Below are positions 1 to 8,435 of a stretch of 64,000 nt of DNA, one piece after another. Made by a program: the position numbers and the translations under genes. Every line of letters starts with the position of its first letter. Position 1 is the first letter of the stretch. The stretch lies in the NCBI GenBank assembly GCA_040635515.1, contig JBEYHY010000001.1, positions 496,001 through 560,000 of the forward strand, given 5' to 3'. Source of the DNA: Prauserella_A sp040635515. Its GTDB lineage: Bacteria; Actinomycetota; Actinomycetes; Mycobacteriales; Pseudonocardiaceae. The notes below the pieces were generated by a model. The model worked only from the letters and a program-made list of their open reading frames with translations. It was not told the DNA's origin and did not search any database.

Positions 1-312
1 TTCGAGGACGAACTGAACGCGCTCGCCGATGTGCTCCCCGGATTCCGATACGTCCCAGCACTGTCCCAACCAGACGGTCCCGGATCGGAAGAGTGGGAAG
101 GCGAGGTCGGTCTCGTCACCGACGTGCTCGCCAGGAGGGAACCCGATCTCACCGGAGCCGATGCCTACGTGTGCGGGCCGCCTCCCATGGTGGAGGCGGC
201 ACTCGACCTGCTGCCGTCGCTGGGCATCGCGGAAAAACGCATCTTCTACGACAAGTTCACGACAACAGGACAGGACGAGGACAGCCGAGAAGCCACGACA
301 TCAGGAGAGTAA
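1..312 (+). CDS. prmB: Propane monooxygenase reductase, C-terminal fragment
   Basis: Open at the left edge of the window; only the last 103 residues are present. The fragment has the end of a ferredoxin-NAD(P)+ reductase domain: the AYVCGPPPMVEA nucleotide-binding motif (about residue 55 of the fragment) and the terminal IFYDKFTTTG segment typical of soluble di-iron monooxygenase reductases. In the family this FAD/[2Fe-2S] protein passes electrons from NADH to the hydroxylase. Position directly before prmC and prmD supports the prmABCD order known from Rhodococcus and Mycobacterium (mim). The [2Fe-2S] domain and the alpha subunit prmA should lie just outside the window. It could belong to another group 5 monooxygenase of close type; the class is secure. 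Confidence 0.9.
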   Translation, partial: FEDELNALADVLPGFRYVPALSQPDGPGSEEWEGEVGLVTDVLARREPDLTGADAYVCGPPPMVEAALDLLPSLGIAEKRIFYDKFTTTGQDEDSREATTSGE

Positions 313-323
313 GGACACGGCCA

Positions 324-1535
324 GTGACAAGCACCCGGCAGCCTGCCAACACCACCCAGAACGCCGATCCGGTCGTCGCGGAGCGAAGCGTGCCGAAACC
401 GGCCTTCACCGACGCCGAGGCCGGAGCGAAGACCTTTCCCGATTCCGGCCTGCGCAGGTTCACCTACTTCACCCCGGCAAAGCGCAAGCAGAGTCACTAC
501 GAGGACGTCACCGTCGAGGTTCAGCCCGATCCGAGACACTATCTTTCGCAAGGCTGGCTGTATGCCTTCGCCGACGGCAGAGGCGGCTACCCGCTGGAGT
601 GGACGGCACTCAAGGCGTGGGGCTCGGATTTGCCGGAGCCGGTCAGAGGACCTGGCTCCGGAGGAAAGGGCTACCCGTGGCCGGCGCACGGCTGGCACGA
701 ATTCCGCGATCCCAATGAGGAATGGGAGCTGACCCTCTACCGGTACAACGCCAACGTCGTCAGGCAACTCAATCAGAACGTCGACGCGGCACGCCAGTCG
801 AAGGCCTTCGAACAATGGAATCGCAACTGGGTACGGTTCGTCGCCCAGCACATCGGGGCGTGGATGCATGTCGACCACGGACTCGGGCTCTACCTGTTCT
901 CCAACGCCAACAGGAGGGCGCCGACCAACATGCACAACAACGCGATCGCGGTCAACGGCATGCACCGGATCAGGGCAGCGCAGGACCTCGCGCTCTACAA
1001 CCTGACCCTGAGCGAGGAGATCGGCGATTTCGACGGAACGGCACACAGTACGACCTGGGACGAGGACCCCGCATGGCAGGGAGTGCGCGACGTCGCGGAA
1101 CGGCTCACCGCGATCGACGACTGGTGTGAGGCCGTGTTCGCCGCCAACGTCGTCTTCGAACCGCTGGTGGGCGAGCTGTTCCGCAGCAGTCTTGTGCAAC
1201 AGGCGGCGCCTGCGAACGGGGACTTCGTCACGCCCACCCTCATCGGTGCGGAGGAGTACGACTATTCGGAACGCGACCTGCGCTATACGAGGGCGATGTT
1301 CGAACTGCTCGTCAACGACAAGGAATTCGCCGCACACAACACGGCCACGCTGCGCGCCTGGCTCGGGGAATGGGTGCCGCGCTGCCTCACCGCGGCCAGG
1401 ACACTGCAACCGCTGTGGTCGCAGCCGGACGCCAAGCCGCCCCGGTTCGAGGACGGACTGGACAGGGCCAGGTCGCGGTTCGGCGGAATACTGTCCGATC
1501 TGGATCTTCCGTTACCGAAGGAGCTGGGCAGGTGA
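324..1535 (+). CDS. prmC: Propane monooxygenase hydroxylase beta subunit
   Basis: 403 residues. Soluble di-iron monooxygenase small (beta) subunit, ferritin-like fold, the structural partner of the alpha subunit in the (alpha-beta)2 hydroxylase. The family look is clear: FTYFTPAKRKQSHYEDVTVE near the N-terminus, then W-rich helices (QWNRNWVRFVAQHIGAWMHV, ALYNLTLSEEIGDFDG). Beta subunits do not carry the complete metal-binding EXXH set, so it is not itself catalytic. The GTG at 324 was preferred over upstream in-frame starts because it has an AAGGA site at 311-315 and lies 11 bp after prmB; the upstream extension would overlap prmB in low-complexity Arg-rich sequence. The 3' end overlaps prmD by 4 bp (GTGA). 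Confidence 0.93.
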   Translation: MTSTRQPANTTQNADPVVAERSVPKPAFTDAEAGAKTFPDSGLRRFTYFTPAKRKQSHYEDVTVEVQPDPRHYLSQGWLYAFADGRGGYPLEWTALKAWGSDLPEPVRGPGSGGKGYPWPAHGWHEFRDPNEEWELTLYRYNANVVRQLNQNVDAARQSKAFEQWNRNWVRFVAQHIGAWMHVDHGLGLYLFSNANRRAPTNMHNNAIAVNGMHRIRAAQDLALYNLTLSEEIGDFDGTAHSTTWDEDPAWQGVRDVAERLTAIDDWCEAVFAANVVFEPLVGELFRSSLVQQAAPANGDFVTPTLIGAEEYDYSERDLRYTRAMFELLVNDKEFAAHNTATLRAWLGEWVPRCLTAARTLQPLWSQPDAKPPRFEDGLDRARSRFGGILSDLDLPLPKELGR

Positions 1536-1912
1536 CCACGTTCAGCACGGCGGAAAGCCCGTACACAGCAGACTCCACCGCGTCGAATCGATGCGGCTTC
1601 ACACTGATGAACAATCAGGTCGGCGCCATCGTCGCCGATGTGATGGGGCACAAGGACAACGTCACCATCACCCCGCTGCCTTCCATGATCAGAGTCGACG
1701 CGACCGGAAGGATGGACGTCGTCTACGGCGGAATCGACGAGGCGGCGGGAGAGGAGGAAGGCTGGTTCAACGCGGCGGAGTTCGAGGAGAGCATGTCCAC
1801 GCACTACGGCAGGATGGTGCACCTCGACGATCGCACCATCATGTTCGCCAACCCCGAGGACGCCGCGGAGTACCTCGATTTCGACCTCACCCCGATCGAC
1901 GGGAACAGGTGA
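1532..1912 (+). CDS. prmD: Propane monooxygenase coupling/effector protein
   Basis: 126 residues, MmoB/DmpM family. This cofactor-free regulatory protein binds the hydroxylase and tunes substrate access and electron transfer. The conserved core is visible: CGFTLMNNQVGAIVADVM followed by ITPLPSMIRVDATGRMDV, and a C-terminal acidic stretch. GTG start overlaps the prmC stop (GTGA), so the two are likely translationally coupled. Length is at the family norm (100-140 residues). Confidence 0.93.
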   Translation: MTTFSTAESPYTADSTASNRCGFTLMNNQVGAIVADVMGHKDNVTITPLPSMIRVDATGRMDVVYGGIDEAAGEEEGWFNAAEFEESMSTHYGRMVHLDDRTIMFANPEDAAEYLDFDLTPIDGNR

Positions 1913-1915
1913 CTC

Positions 1916-2956
1916 ATGTACACAAAGGACGGCGAGCACTACTTCATCGTCGACAGTCACGTCCACTTCTGGGACGGCAGTCCCGCCAACCAGGCCAACA
2001 GGTACGGCAAGGGCTTCGTCGAGTGTTTCTACGACTACCACCGGAACCTGAGTCCCGATGAATGGGTGTGGCCGCTGGACAAGTTCGAACGCTACTCCGA
2101 AAAGGACCTGATGGACGACCTGTTCGTGAATGGCTACGTCGACAAGGCGATCTTCCAGCCGACCTACCTCGGCGACTTCTACGTCAACGGGTTCAACACG
2201 ACCGAACAGGACGGCGCGATCGCGGAACGCCACCCGGGAAGGTTCATCGTCAACGGTTCGTGGGACCCGAGAGAGGGTGAGTCCGGACTCGACAGGCTCG
2301 AAGTACTCGCACACAGGTGGAACCTGACCGGTGTCAAGCTCTACACGGCGGAATGGCGAGGGGATTCCAAAGGCTGGAAACTGTCCGACCCGTGGGCATA
2401 CCGGTACCTTGAGAAATGTGAGGAGCTGGGGATCGTCAACATCCATGTCCACAAGGGACCGACGATCTACCCGCTCAACCGCGATGCCTTCGACGTGGCC
2501 GATGTCGACGAAGCGGCCAGCGCTTTCCCGAACCTGCGATTCATCGTCGAGCACTGCGGTCTGCCCAGGCTGGAGGACTTCTGCTGGATCGCGACGCAGG
2601 AGCCCAATGTCTACGGTGGACTCGCGGTCGCGATGCCGTTCATTCACACCCGGCCTCGTTACTTCGCGCAGGTTCTCGGCGAGCTGCTGTACTGGCTGGA
2701 CGAGAACCGGCTCACCTTCGCCAGCGACTACGCGATCTGGAGTCCGCGGTGGCTCGTCGAGCGATTCGTCGACTTCCAGATTCCCGAGGACATGCGGGCG
2801 GAGTACGGCGTGCTGACACCGGAGATCAAGAAGAAGATCCTCGGGCTCAACGCGGCACGGCTCTACGGCATCGAGGTTCCCGGGGAGGCGGCGTTGCCTG
2901 AGGAGCCGGTCGATTCCGGTGAGGCGATCGGCTCGGCGCCCGTGGTGCCGGCATGA
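1916..2956 (+). CDS. Metal-dependent amidohydrolase of the propane monooxygenase operon
   Basis: 346 residues, amidohydrolase-2 (TIM-barrel) family. The N-terminal metal motif DSHVHFW (about residues 13-19), central GVKLYT and VNIHVHKGP, FIVEHCGLPR and the late FASDYAIW aspartate are all present, so the active site looks complete. It begins 3 bp after prmD and overlaps the next gene by 4 bp. A homologous amidohydrolase follows prmD/mimD in other propane-oxidising actinobacteria; its substrate is not established to my knowledge. It may act on a propanol/acetone-derived metabolite or assist assembly of the enzyme; neither is shown by sequence. The last 30 residues are Pro/Ala/Glu-rich and probably disordered. 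Confidence 0.88.
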   Translation: MYTKDGEHYFIVDSHVHFWDGSPANQANRYGKGFVECFYDYHRNLSPDEWVWPLDKFERYSEKDLMDDLFVNGYVDKAIFQPTYLGDFYVNGFNTTEQDGAIAERHPGRFIVNGSWDPREGESGLDRLEVLAHRWNLTGVKLYTAEWRGDSKGWKLSDPWAYRYLEKCEELGIVNIHVHKGPTIYPLNRDAFDVADVDEAASAFPNLRFIVEHCGLPRLEDFCWIATQEPNVYGGLAVAMPFIHTRPRYFAQVLGELLYWLDENRLTFASDYAIWSPRWLVERFVDFQIPEDMRAEYGVLTPEIKKKILGLNAARLYGIEVPGEAALPEEPVDSGEAIGSAPVVPA

Positions 2957-3675
2957 ACACCGGAACCGTCGCCGGCCACACCACGACGGCGGTGTGGTCG
3001 GCACTCGGTGCCGTCCTCGATCCCGAGCTGGACGAGCCGGTCACCCGGCTCGGTTTCGTGCACGAGGTCGAGGTCGGCGAATGTGAGGCGGGTGGAGCCG
3101 TGGTCAGAGTTGTCCTGAGGCTGCCGACCTACTTCTGTGCCCCGAATTTCGCCTACTTGATGGTTGCCGACGCCGCCGACGCGGTGCGCGCGGTTCCCGG
3201 TGTCACCCACGCCGAGATCGTCCTGTGCGACCACTTCGCCGCGGCCGAGATCAACGCGGGGGTCGCGGAGGAGCATGGCTTCGCGGCGGCGTTTCCCGGT
3301 GAAGCGACGGGAGAGCCGGCGGTGTTGCGGCGTACGTTCCAGCGCAAGGCCTATCTCGCGTCGCTCGACCGGGTGTGCGGGATGCTGCTCGCGCGGGGGT
3401 GGCGCCCGGACGAGCTGACCACCCGCACGCTCGCGGATGTCCCCGACTCGCCGGAGCGGCGGCGCCTTGTTCGGCGCAGGGCGGCGCTGGGGCTTCCGTG
3501 CGATCCGGATTCGGTAGTGCTCGTCGACGAGGACGGAGTCCCGATTCCCTCGGGACAGGTGACGACAACACTGCGATTCGCGCGAGCCGTGCGGGTGAGT
3601 ATCGAGGGAAACGCCGGGCTGTGCACCGGATTGCTGCGCACCCGCTACGGCGGCGTTCAGGAGGACGGGTCATGA
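2953..3675 (+). CDS. DUF59/MIP18-type iron-sulfur assembly-like protein
   Basis: 240 residues. The first 100 residues fit the DUF59 (MIP18/PaaD) fold: VWSALGAVLDPELDEPVTRLGFV is the usual opening, followed by a beta-rich part with PTYFCAPNFAYLMV, where the cysteine sits near the position used by PaaD/SufT-type proteins. The last 130 residues are an extension I do not recognise (RRTFQRKAYLASLDRVCG). ATG overlaps the previous stop (ATGA), and its own stop overlaps the alcohol dehydrogenase start the same way. By context it probably helps metal-centre loading of the di-iron monooxygenase or its reductase; this is inference. Confidence 0.8.
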   Translation: MNTGTVAGHTTTAVWSALGAVLDPELDEPVTRLGFVHEVEVGECEAGGAVVRVVLRLPTYFCAPNFAYLMVADAADAVRAVPGVTHAEIVLCDHFAAAEINAGVAEEHGFAAAFPGEATGEPAVLRRTFQRKAYLASLDRVCGMLLARGWRPDELTTRTLADVPDSPERRRLVRRRAALGLPCDPDSVVLVDEDGVPIPSGQVTTTLRFARAVRVSIEGNAGLCTGLLRTRYGGVQEDGS

Positions 3676-4698
3676 AAGCGGTGCGGCTGCACGCCTACCA
3701 TCAGCCACCGGTCATCGAGGAGGTGCCGCAACCCGCGATCGAGGGGCCACTGGATGTCGTCGTCAGGATCGGCGGCGCGGGAGTGTGCCGCACCGATCTG
3801 CACATCATCGAAGAGCAATGGGCGGCCAAGAGCGGCGTCACTTTGCCTTACACGATCGGTCATGAGAACGCGGGCTGGGTACACGAGATCGGCTCCGCGG
3901 TGACCACTGTGGACGTTGGCGATCCGGTGATCCTGCACCCTACTCCGACGTGTGGGCTGTGCCGCGCTTGCAGGGCCGGAAACGACATGCACTGCGAGGC
4001 CGGATCCTTCCCCGGGATCAACGCCGACGGCGGCATGGCGGAGTACCTGCGTACCTCGGTGAGGGCGTGCGTCAAACTCGATCCGGCGACCCTGCCCTCG
4101 GATGTCGCCGCGCTTGCCGACGCGGGCATCACCGCCTACCACGCGGTGCGCAAGGCCGCGCCGTCGCTGCATCCGGGGACGGTGTGTGTCGTCAACGGTG
4201 CGGGCGGGCTCGGTCACATCGGGATACAGGCGTTGCGCGCGCTGACCGCGACCACCATCGTCGTCGTCGACCGCAGTCCCGAGGCGCTGGAACTGGCAGG
4301 CCGCATCGGCGCCGACCACACAGTGGTCGCCGACGGCAAGCAGGTCGAGGCGGTCGCGGACCTGACCGGGGGCGAAGGGGCCGAAGCGGTGCTCGACTTC
4401 GTCGCGGAAGGTGGAGCGCAGCGGGATTGCTTCGCCATGACCAGGAGAGCCGGTTCGCACTTCGTCATCGGCTACGGCGGCGACATCGTCATTCCGGCCA
4501 TCGACCTCATCTCCACCGAACGCAATGTGATCGGGAATCTCGTCGGGACCTACAACGACCTCGCCGAACTGATGGTGCTGGCACAGACGGGAAGGATCAC
4601 CTTGCACACCAGGAAATATCCGCTCGACGCGGCGCTCGACGCGCTGGCCGACCCTGGAGTCGGGAAGGGTGAGAGGCCGCGCGATCCTGGTGCCTTGA
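3672..4698 (+). CDS. Zinc-dependent alcohol dehydrogenase, C-terminal frameshift
   Basis: MDR-superfamily NAD-dependent alcohol dehydrogenase, expected to oxidise propanol made by the monooxygenase. Seen: catalytic zinc ligands GVCRTDLH (Cys39) and GHENAGW, structural zinc site CGLCRACRAGNDMHC, Rossmann GAGGLGHIG and an Asp (VVVVDRS) that favours NAD. The frame is intact to ALDALAD (4641-4652). There the family expects a GRVRGRAILVP-type ending; that ending is present, but in the next frame (4654-4698, LESGRVRGRAILVP then TGA). One extra C in CCC at 4652-4654 explains this. As given, the original frame does not stop and runs into the chaperonin gene, predicting a 931-residue fusion (3672-6467). 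The intended protein would have 341 residues. Sequencing error, true mutation and recoding are all possible. Confidence 0.88.
4652..4654 (+). other. Apparent +1-base frameshift site in the alcohol dehydrogenase
   Basis: Three C bases where the conserved ending of the dehydrogenase needs two. Removing one gives GAC CTG GAG TCG GGA and a normal C-terminus stopping at 4696-4698, 35 bp before the chaperonin ATG. Keeping it leaves no stop before 6467. There is no long homopolymer here, which makes a trivial sequencing slip less obvious but does not exclude it. Confidence 0.75.
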
Positions 4699-4733
4699 GC
4701 GGCCCGGAAAGTCCACTATGGAGGGTTTCAGAC

Positions 4734-6467
4734 ATGGCCAAGGAACTGCGCTTCGGAGCGCCGGCGCGTGACCTGCTCCTCGCCGGTGTCGACAAGCTGG
4801 CCGACGCGGTGAAGTCGACGCTCGGCCCCAAGGGGCGCAACGTCATCATCGAGAAAATCACCGGTTCGCCCGTCGTCACCAATGACGGGGTCACCATCGC
4901 CAGGGAAATCCACCTGAAGAACCAGTTCGAGAACATGGGCGCCCAGCTGGTCAAGGAAGCCGCGATCAAGACCAACGATCTCGTCGGTGACGGCACGACA
5001 ACGGCGACCGTGCTGGCACAAGCCATCATCCGCGAGGGCATGCGGGCGATCGCGGCAGGCCGGAACCCGGTACTCGTCAAGCGCGGCATCGACAGGGCCG
5101 TCGCCGCTCTCGACGCGCACCTGGAGAAAGTCGCGCACCCCGTCGAGAGCGAACGCGACTTCGCGAGGGTCGCCGCGATCTCGGCGAACGATGACGACGA
5201 GGTCGGCGCCGTGATCGCCCGCGCGTTGCACACCGTCGGAGCGGGCGGGGTGGTGACCGTCGAGGAGTCACCGAAACTGGGCATGTCGGTGGACTTCGTC
5301 GAGGGGTTCGAGTTCGACAACGGATACCTCTCGCCCTACCTCGTCACCGACCCCGGGCGGCTCGAAGCCGTTCTCGACGACCCGTACATCCTGATGTGCG
5401 GCGAGAAGGTCACGAAGGTCCAGGAACTGATGCCTGTGCTCGACAGGATCATGCGCTCGCCCCGGCCGCTGGTGCTCATCGCCGAGAACGTCGAGGGGCC
5501 CGCGCTGAGCATGCTCGTGCACAACCACGTCAACCGCACGTTCGCCTCCGTTGCGGTGCGGGCGCCGGGCTTCGGGGATCGCAGGTTGCACAAGCTGGAG
5601 GACCTCGCCGCGGTGGTCGGCGGATCGGTGCTGTCGCGACAGTCCGGATTCACGATGGCGACCATGACGCTCGATCAGCTCGGCAGGGCGAAACAGGTCA
5701 GGGTCACGGAGAACACCACGACCATCGTCGGAGGAGGCGGCTCGGCCGCGGCTGTCGAGTTCAGGGTGGCGCAGTTGCGCGCCGAGCTGGAAAGGGCGCG
5801 GTTCGGTGTCGACGAGGACGTGCTCACCGAACGGATCGGGGCGCTGACCGGAAAGGTCGGCGTGATCAAGGTCGGCGCGGCGACCCCAGCCGAGCTCGCC
5901 GAACTCCAGCACAGGGTCGAGGACGCGTTGTCCGCGACCAGGGCCGCGATGGCCGAGGGCATCGTCGCGGGCGGAGGAGCCGCGCTGCTGCACGCCGAGA
6001 AGGTGCTGGCCGGTGGCGTTACCGGGGGCAGGCGGCCGGGTGGCGTGGCCGAGGGGGAGGCGGCGGCTGACGACTATGCGGCCGGTGCCGACATCGTGCG
6101 GCGCGCGCTGAGGGAGCCGGCGATGCTCATCGCGGCCAACGCGGGGTATCCGGCGCGCGAAGTGGTCGAGCGTACGGCGAAACTGGGCGACGACGAAGGG
6201 TTCGACGCGCTGGGCGGCCGGTACGGCAACCTCGTGGAAATGGGGATCATCGATCCGCTGAGGGTGTGCCGGTCGGCGTTGCGGAACGGGGCCTCGGTCG
6301 CGGGACTGTTGCTGACGACGGATTCGCTGATCGCGGAGGAACAGACGCCGTGGGGAGGAAGCCCGGCGCTCATGACGGAGTTCGGACCGCTCGACGAGGG
6401 CTTGCATCAGCCCTCGCCCGACGCCAGCACGCCCCAGTCGCTGGGGATGGGCCCGTCGGTAGCCTGA
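4734..6467 (+). CDS. prmG: GroEL-like chaperonin of the propane monooxygenase operon
   Basis: 577 residues, group I chaperonin (Hsp60). In mycobacterial mim and rhodococcal prm loci the homologue (MimG/PrmG) is needed for productive folding of the hydroxylase. ATPase motifs are present: NDGVTIAREI, GDGTTTATVLA and DALSATRAAMAEGIVAGGG with its catalytic Asp. It is divergent: there is a Gly/Ala/Glu insertion around 6010-6080 and no GGM tail, but instead an unrelated 45-residue end rich in Pro and Ser. ATG 4734 has a GGAGGG site at 4720-4725, so independent translation is possible. However the frame is also open upstream into the alcohol dehydrogenase because of the base at 4652-4654. No groES lies next to it. 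Confidence 0.92.
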   Translation: MAKELRFGAPARDLLLAGVDKLADAVKSTLGPKGRNVIIEKITGSPVVTNDGVTIAREIHLKNQFENMGAQLVKEAAIKTNDLVGDGTTTATVLAQAIIREGMRAIAAGRNPVLVKRGIDRAVAALDAHLEKVAHPVESERDFARVAAISANDDDEVGAVIARALHTVGAGGVVTVEESPKLGMSVDFVEGFEFDNGYLSPYLVTDPGRLEAVLDDPYILMCGEKVTKVQELMPVLDRIMRSPRPLVLIAENVEGPALSMLVHNHVNRTFASVAVRAPGFGDRRLHKLEDLAAVVGGSVLSRQSGFTMATMTLDQLGRAKQVRVTENTTTIVGGGGSAAAVEFRVAQLRAELERARFGVDEDVLTERIGALTGKVGVIKVGAATPAELAELQHRVEDALSATRAAMAEGIVAGGGAALLHAEKVLAGGVTGGRRPGGVAEGEAAADDYAAGADIVRRALREPAMLIAANAGYPAREVVERTAKLGDDEGFDALGGRYGNLVEMGIIDPLRVCRSALRNGASVAGLLLTTDSLIAEEQTPWGGSPALMTEFGPLDEGLHQPSPDASTPQSLGMGPSVA

Positions 6468-6495
6468 CCGCCGACCAGGGGAGCGCCGCCGCGCC

Positions 6496-6612
6496 GAGTC
6501 CCGCACCCAGCGGCGCGAATCCCGCACTCAGGTCGCCGAGATCCGCACCCAGGTCGGTGAGTTCTGCACTCAGGTCGGTGAGTTCTGCACTGGGGGCCGC
6601 GAGATCCGCGTA
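6496..6612 (+). repeat. 21-bp polar intergenic repeat, array R1a
   Basis: Head-to-tail units of the family GAGATCCGCACTCAGGTCGG (with GAGTTCTGC variants), starting with the leader module GAGTCCCGC, 29 bp after the prmG stop and in the same orientation as prmG. About five units of near-21-bp period. Confidence 0.85.
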
Positions 6613-6613
6613 C

Positions 6614-6639
6614 GTGTCCGGAAGATCGGAGCCGGACAC
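6614..6639. repeat. Hairpin between facing arrays R1a and R1b
   Basis: Perfect 8-bp inverted repeat GTGTCCGG / CCGGACAC with a 10-base loop, at the centre of the two opposed repeat arrays and between convergent genes. It could act as a bidirectional terminator, but there is no U tract. Confidence 0.5.
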
Positions 6640-6649
6640 CGAGTAGCGC

Positions 6650-6770
6650 GCCCGAACGCAGAACTCGCCGCCCTGAACGCGGATCTCGGCGACCCGAGCG
6701 CGGATCTCGCCGCCCTGAACGCGGAACTCGCGGCCACGAGCGGGGGACTCGCGCACGAACGCGGGACTCG
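6650..6770 (-). repeat. 21-bp polar intergenic repeat, array R1b
   Basis: Same family as R1a on the opposite strand. Read on the minus strand it opens with two GAGTCCC leader modules and continues with GAGTTCCGC / GAGATCCGC units. The leader lies 94 bp after the stop of the minus-strand dehydrogenase gene, so it has that gene's orientation. Confidence 0.85.
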
Positions 6771-6863
6771 CCCAGTCATTCGGCGAGTCCCGCGCATCGC
6801 CCACGGCAACCCGGTCAGTCACACCCCGGTCAAGCGCCCATCAAGCGCTCACACCCACCCCGG

Positions 6864-8129
6864 TCAGGGGATGTAGACCGCGGCCGCCTCGGTGCCCGCG
6901 ACCAGATCGGCGGCCTGCTGGTTGGCCGCGACCAGATTCCATCCGGTCTGCCTCGGCGCGATCCCGGACGCGTTCCACTCGGCGAGCAGCAACGCGACCT
7001 TCGACTGCATCTCGGTACGCAGCCGGAGGAACGAATCGGCCGGATCGCCACCGACCTGCCCCAGCAGCAACCACCATGCCCACGCCGCGGCGCCCGCGTT
7101 GGCGACGAAGTCCGGAATCACCGGGATTCCCCGACGCGTGAGTGTGTCCTCGGCTTCCGGCGTCGTGGCCGCGTTGGCCGCCTCGACGACGACCTTCGCC
7201 GCGACGTCACCGACGTTGTCCTCGGTCAGCGCGTACGAGATGGCCGCAGGCACCAGGATGTCGGCTTCCGTCGCCACGACGGCCGACCTCGGCAGCCGCC
7301 GCACCTCGGCCGGAACCCGCGTCCGATCGATCTCACCGTAGGCATCCCTGAGTTCGAGCAGCGCGGGAATGTCGAGCCCGTCCGGGTGGTACAGCGTTCC
7401 CGCCGCGTCGGCGACGGCGACCACGCGCATGCCTGCCTCGTGCAGGTACCAGGCCGCGCCGCCGCCCATCGTCCCGATGCCCTGGATGGCGACCGTGGTG
7501 CCGGACGTCTCCCAGCCCCACGCGCTTGCCGCGCCCAGGCACGCCTGCGCCACCCCGTAACCACCGACGACGTCGCCGAGCAACAGCCCGCCGGGCACCG
7601 GAGCGTTGAGGCCCGCCCGCACCCTCCGCAGCGTGCGCTCCGGGTTCGTCGAGCGGCTGATCGCCGCGTGATACGACTGCTGAAGGCCCAGCCTGGCGAA
7701 CACGTCGTCGATGAGGTGCTGCGGAACTCCGAGATCCTCGGCGGTCACCCAATGGTCGTCCAGCCATGGCCGCATCGCCTGGCAGAACCGTTCGAGCACG
7801 CCGACGGCCCTGGGGTCCTTGGGGTCGAAGTCGATCCCGCCCTTCGCGCCACCGACGGGAAGATTGAACGTCGCGGTCTTGGCGGCCATGCCCCTTGCGA
7901 GGTCCTCGACCTCGGTGATCGTGCACCCTGCTCGCATACGGGTGCCTCCGGTGGCCAGCCCTGACACCAGCGTGTGCACGACGAGATACCCGTGGGCGCC
8001 GGTGACCGGGTCGGTCCAGGTCAACCGCAGCAATGGCTCGCGGCCGTTGGGGTCGGCCTGATCGTGCCCGACGACCGGGCGTTCGCCCACGCCGTCCGGA
8101 AGCCCGACCGGGTCGTGCATCGTGGTCAC
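6864..8129 (-). CDS. Glu/Leu/Phe/Val-family dehydrogenase (glutamate dehydrogenase-like)
   Basis: 421 residues, ELFV dehydrogenase superfamily, which oxidatively deaminates an amino acid to a 2-oxo acid with NAD(P)+. Seen: the substrate-site motif PVGGAKGGIDFDP (glutamate-type rather than GGGK leucine-type), the catalytic DLGVP segment, and the dinucleotide motif IQGIGTMGG about residue 230. GTG at 8129 follows a GGAGGTGAG site with good spacing; an ATG 9 bp further in is the alternative. The upstream 28 codons of open frame look non-coding. Monocistronic, divergent from a LysR gene that may control it. Confidence 0.88.
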   Translation of the reverse strand: MTTMHDPVGLPDGVGERPVVGHDQADPNGREPLLRLTWTDPVTGAHGYLVVHTLVSGLATGGTRMRAGCTITEVEDLARGMAAKTATFNLPVGGAKGGIDFDPKDPRAVGVLERFCQAMRPWLDDHWVTAEDLGVPQHLIDDVFARLGLQQSYHAAISRSTNPERTLRRVRAGLNAPVPGGLLLGDVVGGYGVAQACLGAASAWGWETSGTTVAIQGIGTMGGGAAWYLHEAGMRVVAVADAAGTLYHPDGLDIPALLELRDAYGEIDRTRVPAEVRRLPRSAVVATEADILVPAAISYALTEDNVGDVAAKVVVEAANAATTPEAEDTLTRRGIPVIPDFVANAGAAAWAWWLLLGQVGGDPADSFLRLRTEMQSKVALLLAEWNASGIAPRQTGWNLVAANQQAADLVAGTEAAAVYIP

Positions 8130-8435
8130 CGCACTCACCTCCGCATCAGTGTTTCTGCCGTCGTACTCGCCGCCACCACCGTCCGACGGCACGCCTGTGC
8201 CCACCGGGCCCACGGTGTGGGACCGGTGTGTGGAAAGTGTGTGAGCTGCGAGAATCCTGTGTGACCGCCGTGTTGGGGCCGATACTCACAGCGTGCGCCC
8301 CAGCCGGTCGCGCCGTCCAGTTAAGGATCATGGAAGGTGATGTTCACGCTTCCTGCACAACCCGGTCGTGGGACGGTGGAAGCCCCTCGGTTCGCCTACA
8401 GCGCGGGGTGGCACGCTGCGCATAGTCTTGGCCAC
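8130..8435. other. Intergenic region between divergent dehydrogenase and LysR genes
   Basis: 306 bp without a credible gene. It should hold both promoters. A hairpin-like imperfect inverted repeat lies at 8332-8353 (GGAAGGTGA ... TCACGCTTCC, one bulged base). The -10 box for the LysR gene is at 8423-8428. I see no recognisable riboswitch. Confidence 0.5.
8423..8428 (+). promoter_or_regulatory. -10 box TAGTCT of a leaderless LysR transcript
   Basis: TAGTCT fits the actinobacterial TAnnnT -10 consensus and ends 7 bases before the ATG at 8436, the spacing expected if transcription starts at the A of ATG. No Shine-Dalgarno sequence precedes this gene. Confidence 0.45.

Noticed and set aside
4646..4660. 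Programmed frameshift as the default explanation
   Set aside because: No classic slippery heptamer, upstream SD-like stimulator or downstream pseudoknot was recognised; kept only as one option in the fusion finding.
6496..6770. CRISPR array for the regular repeats
   Set aside because: Units directly abut at a 21-bp period with no unique spacers, occur at nine loci, and no cas genes are present.
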